DNA of 64,000 bases from Hordeum vulgare subsp. vulgare (lineage: Eukaryota; Streptophyta; Magnoliopsida; Poales; Poaceae): assembly GCF_904849725.1 (NCBI RefSeq), contig NC_058519.1:184625703-184689702 (forward strand), written 5' to 3'. Of the stretch, positions 45,650 to 56,904 are shown one piece after another; the first letter of the stretch is position 1; each line of letters opens with the position of its first letter. Made by a program: the position numbers and the translations under genes. The notes under the pieces were generated by a model. It did not search any database, was not told the DNA's origin, and saw only the letters and a program-made list of their open reading frames with translations.

Positions 45650-47237
45650 CCTGAATATATGCAAGAAGCTAAGAAATCTATGAAAGAGAAAGGCATTAAA
45701 TTTGAAGATGTCAAAAACCTACCACCTACCGAAGAGATCCATGGTCTTGATAATCCGATACACATAGTAGAAGTAAATTCTCTGCATAGATTCAATGAGA
45801 GTGATATTCCTTTTGATAAACCTGATAGCTTATGCGTGGATGAATTTGATAACTTTGTTGCCAAACAACAAAGTTTCAATGATTATGTTAGCAGACAATT
45901 GGAACAGAATGCTCGTATGCTTAGTCATTTAAGTGCTTGTGTGGACAGAAATGTCAATGATCTTAAGTTCCTGAGTAAACATGCCTCTATGGTTACTACT
46001 CAGGTACAACTAGTACTTAAGGCTCAGAATGACTTGCTCAATGAGTTGAATGACAATTCTGTCAGAGTCGTCACTAGAGGCAGTAGAATGACCCAAGAAC
46101 CTTTATATCCTGAGGGTCATCCTAAAATAATTGAACAAGATTCTCAAGGAGTTAGGACTGATGCACCTAGTCATCTTAGAAAGAAGAAGAAAGATGACAG
46201 GAACCTGCACGCTAGCAACTGAGCTGTTACACCTAAGAATCCAAACGATGTCTTTGTCTGTGATGCTGAAACACAATCTGGTGATGAACATGAGCCTAAT
46301 GATAATATCAATACTGATGTTCATGATGATGATCAACCTAGCAATGATAAGGATGTGGAGATTGAACCTGTTGATCTTGATAACCCACAGCCTAAGAATA
46401 AGAGATACGATAAGAATGACTTCGCTGCTAGGAAGCATGGTCAAGAAAGGGAACCATGGGTTCAGAAACCCATGCCCTTTCCTCCCAAACCATCTAAGAA
46501 AAAAGATGATGAGGATTTTGAGCGATTTGTTGAAATGATTAGACCTGTCTTTCTGCAAATGCGTTTGACAGATATGCTCAAAATGTCTCCATATGCTAAG
46601 TACATGAAGGATATCGTGACTAATAAGAGGAGAATACCTGAGGTTGAGATTTTCACCATGCTCGCTAACTATACCTTCAAGGGTGGAACTCCTAATAAAA
46701 CTAGGTGATCCCGGAGTGCCCACTATACCTTACTCCATTAAAGGCAACTACGTTAGAACTGCTTTATGCGACCTTGGAGCCGGTGTTAGTGTTATGCCTC
46801 TCTCTCTTTATCGTAGGCTTGAATTGGATAAGTTGACACCCACTGAAATCTCTCTGCAAATGACCGACAAATCAACTTCTTTCCCTATCGGCATTTGCCA
46901 GGATGTGCCTGTTGTGGTTGGTAACGTTACTATCTTAACAGACTTTGTTATTCTGGATATTCCCGAGGATGATGCAATGGCGGTCATCCTTGGAAGACCC
47001 TTTTTAAACACCGCAGGGGCTGTTATTGATTGCAACAAAGGCAATGTCACTTTCCATGTCAATGGTAATGAGCATACGGTGCACTTTCCAAAGAAACAAT
47101 ATCGAGTACATTGCATGAATGCTATCGAAAAAACTTCATCGATTCTTATTGGGAGCTTTGAATGCCCTATACCTCCTGTCAAGATGAAGTACGATTTGAT
47201 TGTTGGGGAGATGCACATCCCCATTGAGGTAACCTAG
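45650..47237 (+). pseudogene. Right-arm gag C-terminus and retropepsin-like domain
   Basis: Inverted partner of 43173-44754. It reads EAKKSMKEKGIKFEDVKN, DEFDNFVAKQQSFNDYVSR, RMTQEPLYPEG, a stop after HASN (about 46220), KSPE-type linker sequences such as FVEMIRPVFLQMRLTDMLKM, a +1 shift at an A-run (about 46697), then the protease LGDPGVPTIPYSIKGNYV, ALCDLGAGVSVMPLSLYRR and IPEDDAMAVILGRPFLNTAG to IPIEVT-stop. The catalytic Asp-Leu-Gly-Ala motif is intact here, unlike in the left arm. No reverse transcriptase follows; the next ~0.8 kb is non-coding, as in the other arm. Confidence 0.85.
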
Positions 47238-48034
47238 TGACTATTCAAAAATTCTCCGTCTTCTTTTGTGATTCGAAAAAGTTTGTCAAGGAGCCTTGAT
47301 CAACCTCATTGACGGATTTTTTTCGATGACCATGAGATGGATGAATGGAGGAGTCACAAACCTCTGTTCCAAGCTTTCACCTTCGGTTGCTTAGAAGAAA
47401 AATAATAGATTTATTTTAGTTTTCCCAGTTTTTTGTTTTGTGTCCAGTAGAAAAATACCCCGAAAATAAAAGTTCTCCGAATGTCCTGAAAATCAAGTAT
47501 GATTTTTTCAGGAATTTTTGAAAAATACTGAGACAGAGAGCTAGTCAGGGGGCTGCACCAGTGGGCCACAAGCCCTGGAGGCGCGGGCACCCCCTGGCCG
47601 CGCCACCCAGGCTTGTGGGGCCCACGTGGACCCCCTTCACTTATTCTAGCTCCCATCCGCTTCTCCTACCTCCAGAAAAAATCGTTTCGCAGCTCAAACC
47701 CGTGTTCTTGCTCTTCTTGCTGGGATTTTCGATCTCCTTGTGCAAAGCACCATTCACCAAGCTGTTTTGGGGAAATTGCTCCTTGGTAAGTGACTCCTCC
47801 ATTGGTCCAATTAGTTTTTGCTCTAGTGCCTTATACATCGCGTATTTTTGCTGCCTTGGTGACCCTGTTCTTGAGCTTTGAATGCTAATTTTAGCTGGTC
47901 CCAAGTAGTTTTGATGCGTAATATGTCCTCTAGGAACTTGTGGGAGTAGTTGCTATGAATTTCGTTGAGCCTTGTTCAGTTTTCCTTAGAGTCAGTAAAA
48001 TTTCAGAAATTTTCAGAGGTAGAAAAAGGAAAAG

Positions 48035-48960
48035 ATGAGGAGGTTGTTAAGAGGCTCTTCAAGCCGTGACCCCAAGGATGATGGAAGTGAGAAGAAGAAA
48101 CCCAAGTATCCGGTCCCTCGAGTTGCAGAAGTGCGAGCGTGCTAGTGTCCAAGCGATGTGTTCTTACGCGCCGCCGGACTTTATTAGGACTTTTACTACT
48201 TGGTGGAGAACGCATGCCTTACCGCCTTCGTTGAAGATAAGTGTCCGCAATACCTCCTCCTCACTAATATTTTTGTGCAAAGCTTTAACTTCTATCCATG
48301 GAAGAATCCTCCTATGGTTGAGTTCAAATTATATGATATCCCCCAGCGCATGTCACTTAAGGAATTTTGCAATGTTTGCAATTTACCTTATGTTGGGGAT
48401 ATTCATGAACCTCGTCCATGAGACTTGGAGGCTTTCATAGATACTATTGCTGTAGGAGAGCAGAGAGGAGTGTCTTGCGCTAGATCTGCTAGCATACATT
48501 TTCCCGTAATTCGGTACTTCTCATTATTCGTGGGAAAATGTTTGATTGGCCGTGGGATAGCTGGGTCCCTTAGCTCCCCAGATCTTGCGGTTTTGCGCGA
48601 AGCCCTTTATAATGATAAAACTTATAGCTTGGCCGCTATAGTAGCTCAACGGTTGAACACGAACCATTCTAAAGGCGTTGTCTATGGAGGTATCTATGCT
48701 ACTCGTCTTGCTAGACATTTTGAGATACGTATTAGACTGGATGAGGAAGAAGAGATTCTTCTTCCTGAAAGATATCTAGATTATGATAGCATGGTTCGCC
48801 ATGACTTTCTTGATAGAGATATAAATAGAAGGATGATTTAAAACCTGGTATTAAGTCAGGGTACTCGTGAGACTATTACTTTGCCTGCTCCTTCTTTGTT
48901 CAATCTTCATATAGGCAGGTACATTATTATGCCCTCGGACATCTACGCATATTGGGCATA
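48035..48960 (+). pseudogene. Right-arm ORF2: plant-transposon-like protein (variant 2)
   Basis: It starts MRRLLRGSSSRDPKDDGSEK and stops early (after VRAC, about 48145). It then continues as MVENACLTAFVEDKCPQYLL, VEFKLYDIPQRMSLKEFCNV, LPYVGDIHEPRP-stop, SIHFPVIRYFSLFVGKCLIG, YSLAAIVAQRLNTN, VVYGGIYATRLARHFEIRI and SQGTRETITLPAPSLFN, with a stop at 48839-48841. It is the same domain family as 41532-42451 but only distantly similar, although gag, protease and LTR of the two arms are near-identical. Function unknown; broken by several stops. Confidence 0.65.
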
Positions 48961-51064
48961 GCCCAACCACAGGCGCCCGTGCCCGAGCCACCAGTCGAGT
49001 ACCAGACGCCAGTTTATTAGTGGGAGCCAGAGGAGCTCACACACCAGTGGCACCCTCAGTACAGTCCGGAGTACCCCGGAGCTGGTTATTTCCCTCCTTG
49101 GGAGTAGACCAACTTAGGCCAAAATTCTAAGCTTCGGGGATTACGTGTTTCTCACCGACTTTATATTCTTGCTTACACTTTCACTTTGTTAGTCGGTGTT
49201 CTCACTTTGCCACTGTATCATCCATGCTAGTTTATTTTCTTTCTTTTTCTCGTTTTCTTTTTGTGTGTTTGTCAGTTTCAGAAGAACCCAAAAATATTTT
49301 CTTGTTCTTCTTTTGCTTGTTGGGAGCTTTCCCGTGTAAATATTTTTGTTTTTCTTTGGGTCAAGGTAGAAGACCATGGTTACAATGTTTAGTGGCTCTC
49401 GCATGCATATCTGTTTATCTGTTAAAGAGCCATATTACTTTGTCTTCTCCTTTGTGTTTGCCTGTAGATTCCAGCTTAGTCCAATGCACGAGCACTCTTA
49501 TTATTGTTCACATCATTCGGTCGTGCAAGTGAAAGTCAATAATGACGATATATGATGAAGTGACTGAGCCTGGAAAAGCTGGTACGAACTCGATCTATTT
49601 TGTTTTTGTAAATATGACTAGCTCATCGTTCCAGATTCAGCTTTGTTGTGAGAGAAACATGTTTGCAATGACAACTTAGAGATCATAGTTTCTGATGCCA
49701 TGCTTAATTAGCTAGGAACTTATAATGGTTTGTCTTGAATGCCAACATGAATTTTGAGATGACTATGATGTAGTATGATAGGATGGTATCCTCCTTTGAA
49801 TGATTCAAGTGGCTTGACTTGGCGCATGTTTACGCATGTAGTTGAAACAAAATCAACATAGCCTCTATGATATTCATGTTCATGGTGATTTATGTGTTAC
49901 TCATGCTTGCAGTCAATGTTGGTTAATCTCAATGCATTTTGATGACTGTTGTTGCTCTCTAGTTGGTCGCTTCCCAGTCTTTTGCTAGCCTTCACTTGTA
50001 CTAAGCGGGAATACTGCTTGTGCATCCACTTCCATAAACCCAAATTTGTTCCATATGAGTCCACTATACCTACCTATATGCGGTATCTACCTGCCGTTCC
50101 AAGTAAATTTGCATGTGCCACTCTCTAAATCTTCAAGAAATAATCTGTTTTGCATGCCCGAACCACTCATGTGGTGACAGGGGGCTATCAGTATCTTCCG
50201 TGCTAGGCGTGTTATCCTCGATATGTGTTTATTCACTATCATTCACGAGAAAGGGTCCGGTAATTGGAATGCCCAGTTCCATGCTCAAATAGCAAAGATA
50301 ATTGCAAACAAAACTCCCCCTGGATTGAGTTGGTATGGACGGCACTCGAGGATTCGACCAGTCGTGGAGTGTGATTGATCGGTGGTGGGGGAGTCAAAAC
50401 TTTACTTTTCTGTTTGGGAACCGCCTATATCATGTGTAGCGTGGAAGGTGGTGAAAACTCTTGGTAATTGCGTTGACAATGAAAGCGTGCCACCCAAAAT
50501 TATTATCTCTGTTTTCAAAGCTTGAGCTCTAGCACCTCTGCAAATCAATGCTTCCCTCTGCGGAGGGCCTGTCTATTTATGTTCCTGTTTAGTCATCCTC
50601 TCCTTATAAAAGCACCAATTAGAGAGCACCTCTGTCATTTTTATGCTTTGCTTTTGACTGATATTGAGTATGACTGTGACTGGATCTTCTTTGCCATGAA
50701 TTACAATGTTTAGTCAGCCCTTGGTCTTTGAAGGTGCTCTGCATTTATGTTTTGCGGTCTCAGAAAGATCTAGCGAGATACCATTTGGTCGTATTGCTTC
50801 GTGATTGTTTTGATTGAAGTGTTGACGTTTGAAACTCATTATTATTTGCTCGCTAGTTGATTATGCCATTGATATGAGTTACTGTGAGACCTAGATGTCA
50901 TTTGCTTATGTGGTTAGCTTGTGATCTTGCTGAAATTCTGGATATGCGTTAGACATAGTTGCAACAACAAGATGAAACAGAGTTCGTAAAAGTTTTTCTT
51001 TTGTCTCTTTCAGTTTGTCTACTGAATTGCTTGAGGACAAGCAAGGTTTTAAGCTTGGGGGAGT

Positions 51065-52477
51065 TGATACGTCTCCATCGTATCTACTTTTCCAAACTCT
51101 TTTGCCCTTGTTTTGGACTCTAATTTGCATGATTTGAATGGAACTAACCCGGACTAACGCTGTTTTCAGCAGAATTGCCATGGTGTTGTTTTTGCACAGA
51201 AATAAAAGTTCTCGAAATGACCTGGAAATTTATGGAGAATTTTTGAGGAATATATAAAAAATACTAGCGCAAGAATCAACGGAGGAAGTGGAGGGAGGAG
51301 CCCACAAGCCCACCAGGCGCGGGCCCCCCTCGCCTCGCCTGGCAGGCTTGTGGGGCCCACGAAGCTCCACCGCCTCCAATCTCCGCTCTGTTTAGTCCCT
51401 TTCGTCTGGAAAAAAATCAAGGAGAAGAGTTCATCGTGTTTTACGATACATAGGCTCCGCCACCTCCTGTTCTTCCTATGGAGGGAGATCTCGAGTCCGT
51501 TCTGGGCTCCGGAGAGGGGAGATCGTCGCCATCGTCATCACCAACCTTCCTTCATCGCCAATTCCATGATGCTCTTCACCGTTCGTGAGTAATATCATGG
51601 TAGGCCTGCTGGACGGTGATGGCTTGGATGAGATCTATCATATAATCGAGTTAGTTTTGACAGGGATTGATCCCTAGTATCCACTCTGTTCTGAGATTGA
51701 TGCTGCTACTACTTTGCCATGCTTAATGCTTGTCACTAGGGCCCGAGTGCCATGATTTCAGATCTGAACCTATTATGTTGTCGCCAATATATGTGTGTTC
51801 TTGATCCTATCTTGCAAGTTGTAGTCACCTACTATGTGTTATGACCCGACAACCCCGGAGTGACAATAGCCGGAACCACTCCCGGAGATGACCATAGTAT
51901 GAGGAGTTCATGTATTCACCAAGTGCTAATGCTTTGTTCCGGTTCTCCATTAAAAGGAGAACCTTAATATCTCGTAGTTTCATTAGGACCTCGCTGACAC
52001 GGGAGGGATGGGCAATAGAGGTCATGCAAGTTCTTTTCCCTAAGCACGTATGACTACATACGGAATACATGCCTACATTACATTGACGAACTGGAGCTAG
52101 TTACATATCTCTCCATGTTATATCTGTTGCATGATGAATAACATCCGGCATAATCATCCATCACCGATCCAATGCCTACAAGTCTTTTCCTACTAGTCCT
52201 TTGTACGTTACTTTGTCGCTACTACTGCTATTGTTACTGTGCTGATACTACTATTACTTTGCTGCTACTTGGTTACTGTTGCTACTACTGCTATCATACT
52301 ACCTTGCTACTGATACTTTGCTGCAGATACTAAATCTTTCAGGTGTGGTTGAATTGGCAACTCAACTGCTAATACTTGAGAATATTCTTTGGCTTCCCCT
52401 TGTGTCGAATCAATAAATTTGGGTTGAATACTCTACCCTCGAAAACTGTTGCGATCCCCTATACTTGTGGGTTATCA
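51065..52477 (+). repeat. LTR of composite, plus orientation (shared by two copies)
   Basis: A 1,413-bp LTR from TGATACGTCTCCATCGTATC to …CTTGTGGGTTATCA. It is preceded by the polypurine tract AAGCTTGGGGGAGT of the right arm and followed by a primer-binding region and gag. It therefore serves as 3' LTR for the copy on its left and as 5' LTR for the copy on its right. Confidence 0.9.
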
Positions 52478-52510
52478 AGACTATTTTCTCGCGCCGTTGC
52501 CGGGGAGGCT
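52478..52510 (+). promoter_or_regulatory. Primer-binding region
   Basis: TTTTCTCGCGCCGTTGCCGG directly after the LTR. Related Triticeae Gypsy elements have TGGCGCCGTTGCCGGGGA here; the first bases are mutated (CTCGCGCC). Confidence 0.65.
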
Positions 52511-52556
52511 TAGCAATATTCTCTGAGTCACTTGGGATTTACGTCTGCTGATCACC

Positions 52557-54368
52557 ATGAGGAATCTGAAAGATCCAAGAACTAAAGTCTTGCCCTCAAC
52601 TACGAGGACAGGTAAGGAACCGCCATCTAGCTCTTCACTTGATTCACCTTCAGTTATGAGTAAGTTTGCGACACCAGCTCCTCCTAGAAATCTTGATATG
52701 TCGCTTGTGCTTGATGATACTACCTCTGCTTCCCATGATGCTTATGATGATGCTATGCTTGATACTGCTTTGCCACTAGGTGCATTCCTTGATGCACAAA
52801 TTGCTAGAGTTGCTTCTAGATGTGGTGATACTTCTGAAACTGTTGATACTATTGAAGTAGAACCTGCTATTTTTCCTGTTAGAACTAGCTCTCCTAGATA
52901 TGAATTGCCTGAGATGCCTGAGGGTTATGTTATGAAGGGAGAGATAGCTGAGGACTTTCTTGCTTGTAAGGATAACTATGATTTTGAGAAATTACTGCTC
53001 AAGTGGAAAGAAAAATCTCTGAACGCTAGGATGAAATACGACCAAAAGTTTGCTACTTCGCCTATCTTTGTGACCGATAAGGATTATGAATTCTCTGTCA
53101 ACCCTGAGTTAATCACTTTGGTGGAATATGATCCTTTTCACGGTTATGAGTCTGAAACGGTTGTAGCCCATCTTACCAAACTTCATGATATAGCCACCCT
53201 ATTCAGGAGTGAGGAAAAGATCCGTCACTACTATATCCTCGAGTTGTTTCCTTTCTCGCTAAAGGATGACGCTAAGACTTGGTTCACTTCTCTTGCTCCT
53301 GGTTGTGTGCGTAGCCCCCAGGATATGATATACTACTTCTCTGAGAAATATTTCCCTGCCCATAAGAAGAAGCTGCCTTGCAGGAAATATACAACTTTGC
53401 GCAAGTTGAACAAGAGAGTCCCCCACAAGCTTGGGGGAGGCTCGTCCAGCTACTAAACGCTTTGCCTGATCACCCTCTTTTGAAGAATGAAATACTTGAT
53501 ATCTTCTATAATGGACTAACCGATGCTTCTAGAGACCACCTAGATAGTTGTGCTGGTTGTGTTTTTAGGGAATGAACTGTAGAACAAGCCGAGATCCTAT
53601 TGAATAACATCTTGTGCAATGAGAATAGTTGGACTATTCCCGAACCACCTCCTAAGCCAACTCCGAAGAAAAGAGGTATTCTATTCCTCAGTCCTGAAGA
53701 TATACGAGAAGCTAAGAAATCTATGAAAGAGAAAGGCATTAAATCTGAAGATGTCAAAAACCTACCACCTATCAAAGAGATCCATGGTCTTGATAAGCCG
53801 ATACAGGTAGTAGAATTAAATTCTCTGCATAGATTCAATGAGAGTGATATTCCTTTTGATAAACCCGCTAGCTTATGCCTCGATGAATTTGATAACTTTG
53901 TTGTCAAACAACAAAGTTTCAATGATTATGTTAGCAGACAATTGGAACAGAATGCTCGTATGCTTAGTCATTTAAGTGCTTGTGTGGACAGAAATGTCAA
54001 TGATCTTAAGCTCCTGAGTAAACATGCCTCTATGGTTACTACTCAGGTAGAACAAGTACTTATGGCTCATAATGACTAGCTCAATGAGTTGAATGAAAAT
54101 TCTGTCAGAGACGTCACTAGAGGCGGTAGAATGACCCAGGAACCATTGTATCTTGAGGGTCATCCTAAGAGAATTGAACAAGATTCTCAAGGAGTTAGCA
54201 CTGATGCACCTAGTCATCCTAGAAAGAAGAAGAAAGATGGCAGGAACCTGCACGCTGGTAACCCAGCTGTTACACCTGAGAATCCAAATGATGTCTCTGT
54301 CTCAGATGCTGAAACACAATATGGTGATGAACATGAGCCTAATGATAATATCAATAGTGATGTTCATG
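52557..54368 (+). pseudogene. Third copy: gag N-terminus to linker, cut at 3' end
   Basis: The ATG at 52557 opens a 299-codon frame: MRNLKDPRTKVLPSTTRTG, an acidic/serine-rich N-terminus, then a Retrotrans_gag-type core (KIRHYYILELFPFSLKDDAK, TWFTSLAPGCV, YYFSEKYFPAHKKK). A frameshift near 53390 moves it to QVEQESPPQAWGRLVQLLNA…YNGLTDASRDHLDS, a stop at about 53573, then LLNNILCNENSW, KKRGILFLSPEDIREAKKSM and the same C-terminal region as in the two arms, with a stop after MAHND. At about 54366 the frame runs into LTR tail sequence. This copy supplies the gag start missing from both arms. Gag would form the particle shell. Confidence 0.85.
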
Positions 54369-54620
54369 CTACTGTTGCTACTGTTATGCTACTGCTGTTA
54401 CTTTGCTTCTACTGGTTACTGTTGCTACTGCTACTATCATACTACCTTGCTACTGATACTTTGCTGCAGATACTAAATATTTCAGGTGTGGCTGAATTGA
54501 CAACTCAACTGCTAATACTTGAGAATATTCTTTGGCTTCCCCTTGTGTAGAATCAATAAATTTGGGTTGAATACTCTACCCTCAAAAACTGTTGCGATCC
54601 CCTATACTTGTGGGTTATCA
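54366..54620 (+). repeat. LTR 3' tail, plus orientation
   Basis: Matches the end of the 51065-52477 LTR (GCTGCAGATACTAAAT; TTTGGGTTGAATACTCTACC; …TTGTGGGTTATCA). Joined abruptly to gag on its left at a CATG/ATG overlap. Confidence 0.85.
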
Positions 54621-55209
54621 ATCCGCATCAGAACTAACTCGATTACATGATAGATCTCATCCAACCCATCACCGTCCAGCAAGCCTACGATGAGATTACT
54701 CAAGAACGGTGAAGAGCATCATGGAATTGGCGATGAAGGAAGGTTGGTGATGACGACGGTGACGATCTCCCCTCTCTGGAGCCCAGAAAGGTCTCCAGAT
54801 CTGCCCTCCAAAGGAAGAACAGGTGGTGGCGGCACCTCCGTATCGTAAAACACGATGAACTCTCCTCCCAGGCGAAAGGGACTAAATAGAGCTGGAGTTG
54901 GAGGCGGCGGAGCCCCAAGGGCCCCACAAGCCTGCTAGGCGCGGCTGGGGGGGGGGAGGGGGCGCCTCCTGGGCTTGTGGGCTCCTCGCTCCACGCCTCT
55001 GGTTTATTCTTGCACCAGTATTTTTTTATATTCCACAAAAAATCCTCGTAAATTTCCAGGTCATTCCGAGAACTTTTATTTCCGCGCAAAAACAACACCA
55101 TGGCAATTCTGCAATGTTAGTCCAGGTACCTTCCATTCAAATCATGCAAATTAGAGTCCAAAATAAGGGCAAAAGAGTTTGGAAAAGTAGATACGACGGA
55201 GACGTATCA
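54621..55209 (-). repeat. LTR 5' part, minus orientation (right terminus of insertion)
   Basis: Corresponds to about 38822-39427 of the left LTR and ends with the proper terminus …GGAGACGTATCA, then the target duplication GTAGG. It contains a run of 10 G plus AGGGGG (54947-54962) not seen in the other LTR copies. Confidence 0.85.
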
Positions 55210-55214
55210 GTAGG

Positions 55215-55860
55215 CCGGTGACGAAGTCCATGCCGACTCGGTCCCACTTCCATTCGGGTACTTGGAGAGGTTTTAGCAATCCAGCATGTCGTTGGTGCTC
55301 ATCCTTGACCCTTTAGCACACGTCACACTTGGCGATATTGGATGATATTTCCCTCTTCATGCCATGCCACCAGAATATTTCCGGGAGGTCCTGATACATC
55401 TTGGTGCCACCAGAGAGAATAGATTAGGGTGTGTCATGAGCTTCTTGCAGGATCAAGTCCTCGAGTTCTGCCTTGTTGGGTACGCATAAACGTTTCCCAA
55501 ACCACACTACTCCTTGCTCATCCACCGAGAATTCTCGGGCCTTGCCTTCCTGGATCTTCTTCTTGATGCCTTCTATGCTCTTATGCCCCTTCTGGGCCTC
55601 CTTGATGTTGTCTGTCAGTGTGGGTTTGACTTCAAGGTTAGCTAGGAATCCTGGTTCAACTAGCTCCAACTCGAAGCTTTCCATCTCTTCATATAAGGTG
55701 GGTAGCCTTTTCTTGAGCATAACATTCAAGGCGCTGGCTTTCCGGCTTAAGGCATCGGCCACCACATTGGCCTTACCGGGGTGGTATTGAATGCTGAGGT
55801 CATGGTCATCGGCCACCATCTTCGCTGCCTCATATTCAATTCCCTCTGAGTAAAGATATA
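55215..55860 (-). pseudogene. Element A: RNase H end, zinc-binding segment and integrase start
   Basis: Continues from 55861 on the minus strand. The end of RNase H and the connection domain read [20 protein letters not shown], then LILQEAHDTPYSL and WWHGMKREISSNIAKCDVC, the His/Cys-type zinc-binding module before integrase. [16 protein letters not shown] sequence near 55210-55245 begins the integrase core, which is then cut by the composite insertion and resumes at 38012. A stop follows CDVC and a frameshift lies near 55820. Confidence 0.85.
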
Positions 55861-56904
55861 CTTCAAACTCTTATGGTCGGTGTATATTTCCCATCACTTC
55901 CCCAGAAGGTAATGTCGCTATGTCTTCAGGGCATGCACTATGGCTGCCAACTCGAGATCATGGGTAGCGTAGTTTTCCTCATGCACGCGCAGTTGCTGTG
56001 ACAGGTAAGCCACGACCCTGCCGTCTTGCATTAGGAGTCCACCGAGCCTAGTTCTGGAGGCGTCACAATATATCACAAACTCCTTGCTGATATCTGGAGT
56101 AGCCAATACCGGGGCGGTAGTTAATCTCTTCTTCAACTCTTGGAAGCTTGCTTCACACTCCGGCATCCATTCAAACTTCTTGCCTTTCTTCAAGAGCTGA
56201 GTCATTGGTCGAGTGATGCGGGAGAATCCTTCTACGAACTTGCGGTAGTATCCTGCGAGTTCGAGGAAACTTCTAACTTCCTTTACATCGATTGGCGACT
56301 CCCAGTTGGTTACCGTGGTAATCTTGGAAGGATCGACCGCCAATCTGTTTGCCGTCATGGTATGACCCAAGAATCCAACTTCGTGCAGCCAGAATTGGCA
56401 TTTGCTAAACTTGGCATAAAGCTGGTGCTCTCGAAGCTTTTCCAACACTAACCTCAAGTGTTGCTCATGCTCTTCTTCGGATTTGGACAAGATTAATATG
56501 TCATCAATGAAAACGATGACAAACTTATCCAGGTATTCCATGAAGACCTTGTTCATGAGGTACATGAAGTATGCTGGGGAATTGGTCAACCCAAACGACA
56601 TGACGGTGAACTCGTATAGACCGTATCGGGTCACGAATGCAGTCTTGGGTATGTCTTCGGGTCGGATCTTTAGTTGGTAATATCCAGATCGGAGATCGAT
56701 ATTGGAAAATACCTTGGCTCCATTTAGCTGGTCAAATAAGTCTTCAATCTTGGGGAGCGGGTACTTGTTCTTGGTCGTGAATTCATTGAGAGAACAGTAA
56801 TCGACGCATAGTCTGATAGTCCCATCCTTCTTAGACACGAACCAAAATAGGTGATCCCCAAGGTGATGCACTCGGACGGATGAATCCTTTCCTGTGTTGC
56901 TCAT
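55861..56904 (-). pseudogene. Element A reverse transcriptase and RNase H
   Basis: Ty3/Gypsy reverse transcriptase: [54 protein letters not shown], the active-site motif as [14 protein letters not shown] (FIDD where many have YIDD/FIDD), then [19 protein letters not shown]. RNase H follows with [18 protein letters not shown] and [20 protein letters not shown], ending at a stop (55918-55920, after HALKT) with further remnant downstream ([19 protein letters not shown]). The polymerase part is one long open frame and is the best-preserved pol segment in the window. It is placed in the chromovirus/Tekay-like group by recognition. Confidence 0.92.

Larger units (their letters stand above)
38013..55209. 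mobile_element. 17.2-kb composite inverted-repeat Gypsy insertion, TSD GTAGG
   Basis: One integration event, judged by the identical 5-mers GTAGG at 38008-38012 and 55210-55214 and by the unbroken integrase gene of element A on either side. Inside, left to right: full LTR minus (38013-39427), internal minus (39428-44754), spacer patchwork (44755-45649), internal plus (45650-51064), full LTR plus (51065-52477), primer site and gag plus (52478-54368), LTR tail plus (about 54366-54620), LTR fragment minus (54621-55209). Arms 38013-44754 and 45650-52477 are inverted copies. The family is a non-autonomous Gypsy type with gag/protease and a second plant-transposon-like ORF; no reverse transcriptase or integrase is visible. 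Confidence 0.85.
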
